Source: Elmis aenea (lineage: Eukaryota > Arthropoda > Insecta > Coleoptera > Elmidae). From it: DNA of 64,000 nt. The notes below the pieces were generated by a model. It worked only from the letters and a program-made list of their open reading frames with translations. It had not been told where the DNA came from and searched no databases. Positions 12,361 through 25,564 of the stretch are shown here, piece by piece (position 1 is the stretch's first letter; every line of letters starts with the position of its first letter). The stretch spans positions 2,480,001 to 2,544,000 of the forward strand of contig OX393578.1 in NCBI GenBank assembly GCA_947652605.1, written 5' to 3'. The position numbers and the translations under genes were made by a program.

Positions 12361-13924
12361 AGAAACAAATGAGTTTTTTCTGAGTGTACAGTGTACACCC
12401 TTGTATTATTTATTGGCAAATATTTTGTTAAGGGCATTATTGTTTGTAGAAATATTAAAGAACATGCATGCAACGCATAACGACTACAAATAATGCGGTC
12501 GGTAACCGATAAATAATATTTTTATGACTCTTGAAAGTTATTAAAAGTTTGCATTACCCCTTAAATATAAAGAAAATTCAAAAACAACTTGTTAAAAAAG
12601 ATCATGGCTCGCGAATAAACATTCTTAATCCTGAAAATGTTGTGATTTACCGAGTTATATATTTTACATCGAAGGAGTTGCCAGACCTGAAGTAACAACA
12701 ACCAGTAGCTGTGTTGGAGCAACATAATAGAACCAGTGGAGCACATATGAATTAAGATGTTTGACACCTAAGTGTACATGATACTTAGGGGATTATGGAC
12801 GCATCCCCGAGCTTACACAATATCCGTTTCAGGAATTCACCAACGCCGTTACACAACGACAGAGTTAATTTACAATACAGTGATAAAGCTGCAATATGAA
12901 TGCTATTATAAATTAAACCGACCCAGCTTGACCACTTTAGATCAGCATCCCGGCAGAGGGTTGTGGTGTTGTGGAAATTACCTGTCGGCCCCGCGCCAGG
13001 ACACAATTCGTGAATATTTTAAAACGGTAATAACGAACGCACAAAATTATCTTAACGGCGGTTATACAAGATTACGTTCAGAAATCGAGCGGGCGCCACT
13101 TTAAATGAGATGTGCCTTCACAAACTACTGCACAAGGATGTCATTAACTTTGAAATTAATGTATAACGCAAGAACGAACAGTTCACACAGGCTGCATGTT
13201 TTATTATTGATTTTAAATAGTTGTGTGGTACCAGAGAAATCTGAAGTAAACTGGGGAGATCTCTCATTAAAACAAGGTACACCATTTAACAAGAACAATT
13301 TAAGAAAACACGTTCTGCTTGTATTCAACGCTTTTTTCCTACCATCAGTTCAAGAATTTTCATCAATTAAAAACCTTTTAAATACAAAAGTAATAAACGT
13401 AAGGCAAATAAAACGCAAAGAGAAAGACTGGCACACTGATTAAACAGTCTACAACGTTGTCCGGAAACCGATCCCGGAACTAACTGATGGATATACAAAA
13501 ACGAGACAAAACTCCACAAATATCACATCTTTTTCTAGCCTCAAAATCAATACAGATACAATCACATATTTCCTCGTCATGTATTAGAGGAAAATCACAA
13601 AATAATAAAGGTTCGTTAAACAAAGTCATTATACTAACTTTTGTTAAACAATGGAGAGTTTGACCTAATGGATATGAGCTATTTATATCATGGGCAGATA
13701 AATATCTAATCAGATACTTCATTATTAAGTGCTTTGTACACTACTAGACCCGACAATAGCCTGATACAATAATTATTAATGAGCTATTAACGCAACGATA
13801 AATCAGCAAACAGACCTATAACTGTCATTTTGGTATTAATTAATATATATTAACGTTAACCATATACATTCCCAGGATTCTGTTTAATAAAAAGTGAGCC
13901 AAATATTTTACTAATGATTTTGTA
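12361..13924. other. Spacer between two retrotransposon fragments
   Basis: Contains the long unassigned frame at 12,772-13,443, listed separately. The rest is AT-rich. I looked for LTR ends and found none that convince me. Confidence 0.4.
12772..13443 (+). other. Unassigned open frame, ~220 codons with one internal stop
   Basis: Two frames of 110 and 112 codons are adjacent in the same phase, separated only by a TAA at 13,102-13,104. A chance run of this size is unusual for AT-rich DNA. The first part is somewhat GC-richer than its surroundings and includes DQHPGRGLWCCGNYLSAPRQ. I recognise no domain. It lies between two retrotransposon fragments, so it may be the remnant of a transposon or a retrogene. 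It could also be chance. Confidence 0.25.
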
Positions 13925-14580
13925 GCCATTGAACCAGTGGAACGAAACAATACAACAAATGGGAATGGAAATAAACACAGGGAAAACAAAAATAATGAAA
14001 ATACATGATGCAGAAGACCAGCAATACATTGAGTGCGGAGACGACGTACTGGAACAAGTCACAACAATGGAGTACCTAGGAACTAAAATAAGCGAAGACG
14101 GGAAAATAGACACGGAAATTCTAAGCAGAACTAGAAAAACCTTGAGAATATACTACCAATTAAATAAAACAATTCTTGGGAAAAAAGTATAGAAACAAAA
14201 TCCAGAATCTACTCCACGGTTGCAAAATCAACTATGTTGTGTGGTAGCGAGACATGGCCTCTAATAACTAAACACGAGAAGAGACTAACGGCAGCTGAAA
14301 TGAAATTTTTAAGAAAAATTGCAGGAAAACTAAAAGAGACAAGTGCATTTGCATTGGCAAAAAGAGTAACGGAATCAAGGAGGCATAGGAAGAGGCGGAC
14401 AGGAAGACCAACAATCAATATGGAAAAAAGAATTGTACAACTAGCCCGCGAACGAGGGAGAACTGTTAAAGAGATTAGGGCGATGACGACAGTCAGGAAG
14501 GAATGGAAAGGATGGGTGGATAACCCTCAAAAGCCGACGCCGTAAAGCAAAAGGCGATAGAAAAAGAAGAAGAAGAAAGT
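13925..14580 (+). pseudogene. 3' portion of a second non-LTR retrotransposon ORF2
   Basis: Two plus frames offset by a frameshift near 14,190 carry the post-catalytic region: GMEINTGKTKIMKI, then TTMEYLGTKISEDGK, then MLCGSETWPLITKHEKRLTA, AAEMKFLRKIAGK, and finally WKGWVDNPQKPTP before the stop at about 14,545. A GAA-rich tail (AAAGAAGAAGAAGAAAG) follows, consistent with a 3' simple repeat. It covers the same protein region as the end of the 11.2-12.4 kb element with different residues, so it is a separate insertion and not its continuation. Confidence 0.85.
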
Positions 14581-14961
14581 AATGCTTTTGAAGCTTGCGC
14601 GACCAAGACATTTTTATCAACAAGATAATGAATTTATGTAAATTTCAAGAACCTAAAAGTGGAATTGTTGGAGTAATTTTGAGTGACAAAGGAGGTAATC
14701 GACTTCCCTTGCTTTACTACCACCAAACAATAATATATTCCAAAAAACTGTTGAGACAAAGAAAACCAAAATAGCAATTATTACCCAACACACGCCATTC
14801 GTTATGCAACACAACTTTATATATTTCATGCTAATAGATTCTTATATTCACACCAAAAGCCACAATGACCTGATTAACAAAACACATCCTTTCTCAATGA
14901 AAAACTAAGCCTGCTTGTAAAATCCCAGTGATAAATCTAACAGATGGAAATTGCACAGTAA

Positions 14962-14965
<4 letters not shown>
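14581..14965. other. AT-rich intergenic, nothing recognised
   Basis: No supported feature. Confidence 0.35.

Positions 14966-15022
<57 letters not shown>
14966..15022. repeat. (CA)n microsatellite
   Basis: An uninterrupted AC/CA dinucleotide run of about 57 bp. Likely polymorphic. Confidence 0.97.
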
Positions 15023-15023
<1 letters not shown>

Positions 15024-16229
15024 GAAATATAACATTGGCACCAACACAACCACTATAACTCATCAAAGCACGTTTCTTCCATCATTATATCCCACATTTG
15101 GCAAGACAGTCGTACATAATGTTCACATATAAATCTAAAACTTTCGTAAGGACGATGTTGTTCCAAATAAAAAAAGAGTCGCATCACATAAAAATTATTT
15201 ATGTGAACTGTGTTGATCAAAAGTTTTCAAACTTCTACAACGTGGTCAACAAAACCTGTTTTTACTTCTGTATTCATTTTCAAATTTTGCAGTTTTTTCT
15301 TAATTTTCAAGCAAAATATTAATAAAAATTACCCAACTGCTTCTTAAAGACAAAAAATTTCAAATTTCAAAATAGCTTAGACAATAAAAAGGATTGGGCA
15401 TATCAAACTTGTTTTTTTGACCAGCAGGTGTACCAGTTCCTGTTACAAACTGAATTAGATCTAAATATTTTCTACTACAGAAAGATTTGTGCTATTATTC
15501 AATTGCAACAATACGTAAACATGAAAAATTACCCGGAGTTTATTAAGATTGTGTTAAAGAGACTCTGAGACATGTTCATCAATGTCATGTTTCCTTATAT
15601 TAAGTACCCAAGACCTCATTTTACATACAAATTGCATCTATGCAGGAACTTCAAATACGAAAACTTATCGAATTTCCTACTCTGAAACTTGCAAATATTG
15701 CAGGTAGGTATCGCTGATAAAAATAAACTCTAAGCCGCAAATCACGGTTGTTACCTAGCTATCGCACCGTTTGCATTCACTCAACATCATCTAATATCAA
15801 AAATGAAACTGTTAATCCCACCGTATGCATCGCAGTCGATAAGCAAGATAACACAAGCTGTTCAATGCAGGTACACGAATGTAGGGACTTGCAACTTGGC
15901 ACACCTTTATCGCTGACCTAAATCTCAGCATTTCATGTACGTGTAGTTCCTTCTAATTCAAGAACACAGATGAATGCGCCAAATATTGGAAATTCTTGCA
16001 GCGCTCATCACATTACAACAACATTATGAATTGCGTTTTTTTCGAATGGGACTGTGCAGCAGGCGACGATTTGGTTGAAAATCGCCTCGAAGATTGGCTG
16101 CAAAACGTTTCATCCGCTTTTACAAGCGACGTCTTCAGGGTTTTAGACTACTGCTCAAAACTACCTGATATAGAGACTGGAACATATATTTCACGTGCCA
16201 GAAATGGAATGGAAAATGAAGATTGAACT
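15023..16229. other. AT-rich intergenic, nothing recognised
   Basis: The 76-codon frame 15,996-16,226 (plus) runs directly into the retrotransposon tail at 16,230 and may belong to the same decayed element. No domain recognised. Confidence 0.35.
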
Positions 16230-16420
16230 GAAAACAAGTTGAAGAACACCCAGGACAAAATGCGAATATGAAATGAGGCAGAGACTAGAAGAAAGAGGAG
16301 TCAGCTGGAGATAGGTGCTACAGTTAACCAACAATAGAAACAAATGGAGAAGAATAATCAAGAACTAGATAAAGCATACCTTAACACCGGAAGGTACAAA
16401 AGAAAAAAAAACATTTCAAA
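16230..16420 (+). mobile_element. Short non-LTR retrotransposon tail fragment
   Basis: The plus strand reads EYEMRQRLEERGVSWR, then a stop, then NNRNKWRRIIKN, like the extreme C-terminus of insect non-LTR ORF2 proteins (RLEERG.SW.E.......R..WR..I). It is heavily truncated. Confidence 0.55.
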
Positions 16421-16945
16421 AATTCTTGCTTGATAAAATATTCTGAGAATGATTCATCTTCTAAGATAGGTCACTCACAGATATTAAAAATAAAGTATTG
16501 TCTCCACTATACACATTTCCAACTAAAATCATTGTATTCTCTGAAGAAGGAAATTAATTATAACGATTTACAACAAACACAATCTGTGCAAAACCATTGG
16601 ATCTTTTTTTTACATCTTGTTTCAAGGGATCAACGAAAATGAATACTTTTATGTTATGAGTCACGATTTAAAACAAATCTATTGATGAAGAGACAAGAAT
16701 CTCGAGCAAGTCCAGATATTCTTTAATAGAAGAATCTTTTTAGTAATAAGTCAATACCTATATGTAATTAAAACGAATCAAATCAACTCAAATTTCAGAT
16801 ATTTTCCGGCATTTGTATAAGAAATAGAAGGGTTGAGTTCTAACAATACATTTGAAGATATATGCAAAGAAAAATAGATGCCTTAGTTAAGTAAAACATT
16901 ATGTAAAATCAGCTCAAAATTATGTGAGATTTCCATATCGTTAAG

Positions 16946-16990
16946 GTGCTTGCTACACCTAACAGTAGAAGTACTGGACTAAATAAAAAT
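16946..16990 (+). mobile_element. Residual 3' tail of the element family seen at 6.6 kb
   Basis: ACACCTAACAGTAGAAGTACTGGACTAAATAAA-like sequence matches the 3' end of the minus-strand element at 6,600 (ACACCTAACAGCAGAAG...GACTAAATAAATAA). Both encode PNSRST or PNSRRT before the stop. It is a very short 5'-truncated insertion. Confidence 0.5.
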
Positions 16991-19649
16991 AAAGTCATAT
17001 TGGTTATGACTTATACTATTTGTGTACCCTTGATTAAAACTACGTTTCTGTCTTTCACACTTCATAGTTTGACATCTTTCTTCAAATTTGATAATCGACC
17101 TTTATTCTTGTGTTTTAAAAGTGCTCGTATATCAACCGAAATAAATTGAAAAATATTAACAATTTAATAAAATTTGTGGTTATTAAAATAACCACAATCA
17201 GACTCCACCTCCAAATAATAATATTTTAAACAATAACTCGACTAAATAATAATGATTATTTCAATATCACAGAGCAAATTAATTATCTTGCCAATAATTT
17301 CATCGACATTAGCATTTTCTAGACATGATAAATCGAATTTTTAAGTGAAATTATAATTAAACCCTACGAAATAATAAGTTAGTTCGGATAATTTAATCCC
17401 CATTAATCAATTTTAACTCGAACAGACTGCAAGGAATCTAAACCAACTCTATAAAATAGATATCAATCAAAATAAAACTAGGGGGGAACAAAATTTTGAG
17501 TTTTGTAAATCTCGCTAATTAACAACAAAGCAATTAACTCATCAATTAACAAAACAGTAAATTTATTCATGATTATTTAATTAGGAAACTACATAATACA
17601 AACTCTAATAATTTTTACCAACACATTACAATTTCCATTTTAATCTACAAGACTATAAACAAGAAACTCACTTATTTTGCACAACAATTAGTGGCGCTTT
17701 AGCTTTAATTTGTCAAACACTAATTAATAGGCCATTTGAATGCCATATGCATATTTTTTATGTGCTCTGAGGGTGGCGTGCACGCAAAATATCACGTAAT
17801 GTGTTGGAAATAAATCATGACAACAGGTTATTTTCGTGAAAATTACGAACAAGGGCGATTTGTCAACTGCCGACTCATGATCAACATTTTTTTACTTTAT
17901 TTAAAGCCCATCTACTAAGTTATTGATAAAAAAAATAACGTAAACACGACCACAACGTTTAAAAACATGATAGTTTTGTAATAATCTCAATATTCAAGGG
18001 TTTAAAAAACCAAATATCTCGAAAATCTATATAGAAGTTCCAAAGATACACACAAAACAGTACAGGTCGAATGAAATTCGAGTATCTCTCTTATTATGAG
18101 GGCTAGAACATAGGATTAAAGTTCGAAAAGCTGCCTAATTCAAAAAAATTCAAAATTTTCGAACACATAACTTTCTGATCGCCCCTCGTACACGAAGATT
18201 AAGCTTCGTTATTAAAACACGATTGTAAACGCTGCAGGCTATTACTGGCTACAGTGTAATTGTGGTTGTGAGACAATATCTCTGACAGTTATTTGGTAGT
18301 TAGTGCAATTGTCTGTTCTAAGTGTGACAAGCAGACCGACTGTGATTGTTGGAGGTCAAATCTATAATCTCGAAAAGTGGCAACATTCTCCCCCGCATTA
18401 TGAACTCGGCGAAGCTTTAAATCATACGTTTCTGCGCAAATCCACCATAATTTTTTATCATCATGCACGCAACAATCAGATTAATGAAGCTATTAAAAAA
18501 TGTGTTTAATATTAGCAGAGATATAGTCTATAAAATTTTATTTTATTGGTGTGTTATGGGAACGGTCACTCAATTTTTAATCGCGAAGGGAATTACTTGC
18601 TGTCCATTAAAAACATGTGATAAACAAGGGATTGGCTATTGAACAGTTTTTTTTGAGAATAAATATTAATAACAGCATCATTAGTCCGCATAAATGCCCT
18701 TTCAGATAGCTATTAAATGGAGCTTGCATTGTTTAAGTGTAGACAGGTCAAAAAATTATATAATCTGGTTTAAGTTTGGTTTAAACAACAACAAAAATTG
18801 GGGGAATTTAAAGTGAAGTCTAGAAATAATCCAAGCAAAAATATACTCTAAAAAACATACTTTTGATCGCTAACTGTACTACCACGGCCCAACTGAGGTG
18901 ATAAAGTTAGTTTCCAGTTAAACATACACCTAAATTAATGCAGTTTAATTAAATTTAATGAGACCACGAGTCAAGGTTACAGGAACTTTCAAAATTTGCA
19001 AGGAAACGCTTGCTTAGAAGCACTCGTTGTTACATTTTTGATTCTGTTATGAATATTATAGAAGCAATTGTTCTTATCGTCGAAAAGTTAAATTAAGCAC
19101 AGATGTGCGTTCATGACAAGTTTATTATTTATTATGATGTTAAAAACCGTGTTTTTTATTACTATATTAGGTTCCGTTTTTGTATTTTTGTAAAACTAAA
19201 ATCGATCAGTGAAATTTGCAAGAATTTCAACCACAGTCTTTAAAATGTACCCATTTCTCCAATTATCCAAGCAAAACAGTCACTGCATAATTTTACAAAG
19301 TCAAAATTCAACAGTGTGCCAATATAAAAGAAAGTTTTAAACAGGCTGATTCAAATTTGAATTCCAGCATGGGGGCCAGCTTATTACAAGAGCTGGAAGA
19401 TGGGTTTGCATTATGGTAAAGATGCAAAATTTTGTGTTTATAAATATTTAAATACAGATTTTAGATACCGCTAACGGTTTTCATGAAAATTGATGTTTCG
19501 TTTTTTGCTGTACACTATCTCAAAGCAACGCCAATGAATATCTAGTTACAAATCTTTACAAATACTATACTAAAGCTACGTTTCTCTATAAAAAAAAACA
19601 GGATGTTATAGCACCAAGTTTATACAAAAAATACAAATTCAGCCATTTC
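16991..19649. other. AT-rich intergenic, nothing recognised
   Basis: No supported gene. Short frames only. Confidence 0.4.
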
Positions 19650-20790
19650 TTCACTCAAATATTTTTTGTTTTTTTCAAAGGATATCTTAATTGTGTTAAC
19701 AAAATTGTTTTACAGCATGTCCCTGAACCTGGTTCATCGAGTAATAAATAACATGGAGAAGTCCTTAGAAAAAAAGAAAATTTGTTCGGCAACATTCCTC
19801 GATAATGCTAAAGCATTTGACAAAGTCTGGCATAAAAGGATTACTAACGAAATTAAAGAAAATGCTTTCTGTTCAATATAGTCAGCTCCTGGAGTCATAT
19901 CTATCTCAGCGAACGTTAAAGGTCAAAATGGAAAACGAATACTCAAACTTAGGTTTATAAGAGCAGGTGTACCTCAAGGAAGTGTCCTTGGGCCGGTATT
20001 GTACCTGCTGTATACAAATGACATTCCAGAAACACAAAACATAAAACTCGCCACATTTGCTGACGACACCGCAGTTCTAACAACAGGAGCAACCATAGAA
20101 GAAACAACAGAAAATCTCCAAAGCGCAATTAATCAAATATATGCATGGACAAAACAGTGGCATATAAAAATTAACGAAGAAAAATCTGTTCAGGTTGATT
20201 TCACCAACAAAAGAATAAACTACCTATCAGTGTATCTAAACAATAATATAATCCCTTGCAAAAAGACTGCTAAATATCTTGGCCTAAACTAAGACGTCAA
20301 GTTAAAATGGAAGGAACACGTCAAAAACAAAACGGAACAGCTGAAGATAAAGTATAGAGATAGATATTGGCTGATAGGAAGAAATTCCCAGCTTTCTATC
20401 CAAAACAAACTGCTCCTGTACAAAATGGTGCTCAAGCCTGTTTGGACATATGGACTACAATTATGGGGCTGTACCAAAAAAAGCAACTACAGCTGTCTTC
20501 AAACATTCCAAAATCGTGTATTAGGGAGCATAGTAAATGCTCCTTGGTCTGTTTGAAACATTGATTTACACCGGGAACTACAGGTTGAATCTGTCCAGAA
20601 AGAAATTAAAAAGCTGCCAAAAGCATGAGGAGAGACTCCACAGACATTCCAGAAGTGGTGCTCCAACTTCTCGATAATCAAAAACTAGTGCGTAAGCTCA
20701 AAAGGATTAAACCCTTTGAACTTGTGTAGACTGAAAGTGTACAAAAGCAGAGTACAGTGCTATGACCATTGCCGACATCCAGACTCAAAA
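19650..20790 (+). pseudogene. Jockey-like non-LTR retrotransposon, broken reverse transcriptase
   Basis: Plus-strand frames carry Jockey-type reverse-transcriptase motifs: FLDNAKAFDKVWHKR (19,795-19,840), VPQGSVLGPVLYLLYTNDIP (about 19,966-20,030), the catalytic box ATFADDTAVLTTG (about 20,053-20,090), then INQIYAWTKQWHIKINEEKS and TAKYLGLN near 20,280. The sequence continues with degraded frames to a C-terminal piece near 20,540-20,660. Stops and frameshifts (for example after NAFCSI at 19,878 and after GLN at 20,290) make it nonfunctional. The 5' end is missing. Confidence 0.9.
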
Positions 20791-23242
20791 ATAAACGTAG
20801 AAAATTAGGTTAAAGTTCAAATGTTTATTAATCTATAGAATTAGGTGCATTGCAAATTTTAAATAATTTGAAAAAACAGCATGTCCCTCATAATTAAACA
20901 TAATATAACCAGTGATGGATTTCTGAGATCAGTAATAAGTTTTAGCCAATATTATCCTCATAACAAAACTAACTTTGTATCAAAACTAATGTCTAAGGAC
21001 ATGGATCTTGGGTAAATATTCATTTTAATTTTAATTATTCTTGCTGCCTGCATTTACCAACTCATAAATTTTGTACACAATTTTTTTCTTGAATAAATAT
21101 TAAGCGCATACTTTCTTTGTATTTAATCTACTGAAATATACCAACGTAGTCATACGAATATTTCAAAATCAAACTTAATAAATTGGAAAGGTTTCTTTTT
21201 AAGATGCGGGTAATTACTATTTGTAACCAATAATTAAAATAGACCAATTTTTGTTCCAACTAAATTACTTGAGTTATGTATTGGCGATACGAATTCCTGG
21301 CATATAAAAAAGAGTCTCTCAATGAAGACTTTAATTGCTAAAATTAAACCGTCCGATAACTAACCTTCAAACATTTTAAAACACATTGATGACTTAATTA
21401 ATTTATTCGCATTGTCGCTATGATATTGACCACACAAAACACAAGGCAGACTTGTTGACGTTGCAGAGTTTAATTAAATTCATCAAACAACAAATTAAAA
21501 ATTGTGCGAGCGACAAAACAGCCGAATAAAACTTTTTCAAATAACTCCGTAACAGGAATTAAAAATTCTCCATTGTTAATCCTGTTATAATTAAATATAG
21601 CAGCATTCTGCTTGGAAAAAGGCAACGAATCCGCTTGAAATTTCTTCCCAAATTATCCTTCCAAGAGCGTTATTAAATTTTATCAAGTAAATTACAATCA
21701 AAAGTAATAAAAATCTCAGGCGGAATGCGATAGAAGTGATGCGAAGTGTCAATAGTAATTGATAGAGAACTTATGTGATCATCTGATAGCGGTGCAAGCT
21801 CTGGGGACTCGCAATTATAAATTATTGAAGTCCCTAGATTCCTCGCTGCTGCGAGAAATCAATAAATTAAACTCTTAAAAGTTGTATCAGAAAATGATCG
21901 GGACAGTGGCGTATTAAACATAAATAAGAAATCAGGCAATTTAATATCCAGCTCAACAAAGCGACACGTTTAAATCATTTTGAGCGACCTTTTTTTACAA
22001 AAAGAATCCCTTCAACAAAAAACAACACAACATTTTAAATAAGTTCAAGTTCGCAAGTCAATAAAAAAGTTATTTTACATAATAAATGACATTGTCACTG
22101 ATGGAGAGGCGAGTCTAGAAATTGGTATTGCATTTCGAACGAAAATCCTTGGAAAAGGTAAGTGAATTATGATTTTAAGCTTACGTGTGTTGATAAATAA
22201 TCAAACAATGTATCTCATTATTTTACAGAAACAACTCTTAAAAAATTGCCACACCATAAAAGTTTTATAAACACAAAATAGAATCCTTAAATTTCTTGAA
22301 ACTAGAGCAAGTGACCTCACGCCACTTTCAAACAACATCCTCAAAATATTTTGACTGATCCATATTTAAGTTTGTTTGTCTTTTGTGCGAAAATCATTCG
22401 AAGCTTCAGCTCCAAGCCCATCTGCACCCTCCCAACGAACCAAATAACCTTGTCGAACTGCTTTCACACTATCCATCAAACCGATTCTAATTTGCCCCAT
22501 CCATTCTGCAAGATTTAAGCAAATTATATCTGACCCGAAAATAAATCATAATCAACAGCTATAAATCAAACATCACCTTGAACGAAACTCCTTCATCCGA
22601 CAACCTTCGCGTTATTGTATAAGCAGAAAATAAAGACCAATCTGGCTTCGACTGTAACGTATTATCATAACATTTGCTACCAATATTCTGAAAATGATGT
22701 ATCTATTCAAATTATCGCTAAACCGTTCGCTCGGTGTTAACTAACAATATAACACGATTAGTTTGCACTATGATCGCTAATAAAAGACAGATGCAGTTGA
22801 ACGCGCGCTAAAACACATTAATTACGTTTCATTATACCTTAATATCAATACCGAACACGAGAAAAACGGAAGTCCTTACTGAAAATACCAAAATAGAGTA
22901 CAAAAAATTAACCATGCAATGTTAAATGCATATCATCAACCACTCCCTTCGCAAAATCATTCTTCAAAAGCACAATACACTTGAATAATGTTAAAATAGC
23001 ATCAACCCAATTTTACGAGAAAAACTAAAGAATAAAAAAAGTTTCTAAATAAACCAAACTTTCAAACAAAAATTCTTTAATTGCTAAACCAAAAAGTTCT
23101 GATTAAAAAACCAACAGGGGTCGCACTTTTCAGCCCCCTGTGAAGGTGGGATGTGATTGAAAATATTACTACGGGAAACCTTATAATAAGTATAAAACAT
23201 CTACCAAATACCATTCTTCTACATTTTTCCAAATGTGAGAAA
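20791..23242. other. AT-rich intergenic, one faint coding-like patch
   Basis: The only patch with non-random character is 22,380-22,530 on the minus strand, listed separately. Confidence 0.35.
22378..22540 (-). other. Coding-like patch of ~55 codons, family unknown
   Basis: The minus strand is open across a moderately GC-rich stretch and reads NLAEWMGQIRIGLMDSVKAV followed by RQGYLVRWEGADGLGAEA before a stop. Composition is more protein-like than the surroundings. Upstream frames shift, so this may be a decayed gene or transposon. I recognise no family. Confidence 0.2.
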
Positions 23243-23402
23243 TAAAATAAAAACCTAATTTTACCGCTCCCCTTTGGGGGGGGGGGGTGTAACTCCGAAA
23301 GGAGACGTCTAAGGAAAAAAAATTATATTATAAAACCTCTTTGATTTCCGATAAGAAATCACCTCCCGATTTTTTCCGCAATATTTAAGAAGCACCCTGT
23401 AT
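23243..23402 (-). repeat. Copy 1 of the TACAGGGTGTTTCTTAAATATTG repeat
   Basis: Read on the minus strand this starts TACAGGGTGCTTCTTAAATATT and continues to a TAGACGTCTCCTTTCGGAGTTACACC block and a G run (CCCCTTT then 13 G on the plus strand). Matching copies lie at 35,331-35,475 and 38,458-38,530. Dispersed mobile repeat, one defined end. Confidence 0.75.
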
Positions 23403-25557
23403 AAATACCAACCAATAATAAACTTATACAAATTCATGATTGCAGTAAAAGTTATATTTAGACACTGGTGTTGCAGCTCAAGATAATTCAATGTTCCTCA
23501 AGACTAAACTCCTGGCTCCCCATCTATTTACATGTCAGCATTTACATTTTTCCAATATCACAATTGATCTAATTGGACAAATCTTCTCTGCTTTTTATTT
23601 CTGCATTCTAATTTATGGCCCGAGTTTGTATTTGACTGCGATTTATTAGGTTGTCGGTTTGTCGGTTTAAGACTGGTCCATGCGGTCCCAACATAGCCAA
23701 TGAATAATTATCTCCTGTATATCATTGAAATGGTATTATCATGTAGATTTCTGAGCTATATTTAGACGTCAATGGTTGGGGACCCCGCGTGAAGAGTTAT
23801 TATTAAAAAAGTCCTTAACACATGTCACTGACGACAACTTACGCATTTATTTGGCATGTGTATTGAACTGGAAGTCTCTATTATTTTTTTTTTCATGGCC
23901 TGATAGATCGCTTAATAATTCAGTCTCGTACAGTGTAAATCATTCGAGGTACGTACAGGCATAAGACGAGCGTTTACGCACAATTAAACGCCAGTCCTTA
24001 TTAATGGCAAAAGACCTATTTAATCTTAACATATTGCAGCGACCTATTATGGACGTAATTATAATCCTTCTATATAATCTAAGGGCAGTTTAACATCGCC
24101 CTAATCCAGCCAATTATTAGGGACATTTGCGGATGATAGAATGCAATATCCCGTTGTCGACACTTTCACTCCCTATTAAAGCGCATAATTCTGTACTAAA
24201 CAACTGCAAGCGTTCAAATAACTACGTATCGAATTTTAATTATTATGGGCCATGTTCATAAGCAAAACGGAGAAGTTATTGTTTATAAAAGTGGGTTAAT
24301 TAACGGGGTTGTTTCACAAGTTTGAACCAGACCAAATTTGCGTTTTTATGATCCCCAAATTACCGTCAATATAACACAAAATTGTACACAGGGATTAAAT
24401 ATATTGCAAGTAACATTTTTGTTAATCGTAGATAGTTGTAGATAGGTTTGCAACGCCTTACACTTGAGACCTTTTTAAAATTTATGAAAATGGTAATAAA
24501 TTTTAGCACAAACTGCCTCTAAAATTTCTAAAATAAATAAAAATATAAAGACCATTGCAAAACATTTGATTTTTTTCGACAAAAAATGCAAGGTTATACA
24601 ATAATTGGAACATTTTTTGATGTCTTTAACATTTTCAGAAAATCTTAACACCAAATGATTAAACTTTGTCATAACAATATGCAAGGCAATACACTCGATA
24701 TTTTGTCACACTGTGTGTATATTTACAGTTAAAATAGAATACTTAAATAATGATTACAAGTCATACGATAATAAATGGGGGATAAAAAATCTGTCGACAA
24801 AAAAGAAGCCGAATAAGGTGAGGTTCGAACGTAACAATAAATAAAACTCGTGCCGACTGTGCTTGACGCTAATTCTAAAGTGTAGCTAGGACTAAAGGTT
24901 CAAAATAGAAATCTCATAAATACTGCCAAAATCCTGCTTTGCAGTTCTATTACGGTTAGAACTCAATTCATAATTCTCCCATAAAAATTAGCCCGCGTTC
25001 GTCGACGAAAAAAATTCAAACAAGCAAGTTTATTCAGTCGAGGGAGAGATACATCGGCTGAACATTTCAAAAGAAATTTAAATACAGCATTTAAAAGCTG
25101 TAAAGTATTTAAACATTCAAAGGATAATCCTGGAAGATCCCCGCCGCTCGGAGAATTCCTACAAACTACATTCATTTTCTGAATTCGTCCCCATTGCTCT
25201 CGTTTTTTTTTTAGGTATTTAACTTTTTGCTCGCCCTTCTAATGAAAAATGTGCTCACGGTTCAGTAATCATACCCCTAATAGTGGAGGCGTATAAGCAA
25301 AAAAAAAACGCACGAGATCTTGATCTTGGTACACGTAATATTGCAACTTTCATCGTTTTTCAATCTATAAAAACACACAGCGACAACATCGCCCGCCCCG
25401 ATTTGACACTAAAAACTTTTTAGGAAAAAATTGCACATTGAAACCGATTTCAATTTAATAAAGACATGCATAAAATATGTATATGTCATAATCCAATTTA
25501 TTATTATTATTAAAGAGCTATAAAAGAATTTTTAACGCAAGAATTCAGATACGTATA
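23403..25557. other. AT-rich intergenic, nothing recognised
   Basis: No supported feature. Confidence 0.4.
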
Positions 25558-25564
25558 CAGGGTG

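Noticed and set aside
13085..13100. GGCGCCACTTT, on the minus strand similar to a tRNA-Lys primer-binding site (TGGCGCCCG)
   Set aside because: The match is only about 9 bases, the preceding bases do not end in CA, and no paired LTRs were found around it.
11160..14580. One retrotransposon interrupted by a 1.5-kb insertion
   Set aside because: The end of the first fragment (12,130-12,300) and the start of the second (13,929-14,110) cover the same protein region with different residues, so they are two insertions.
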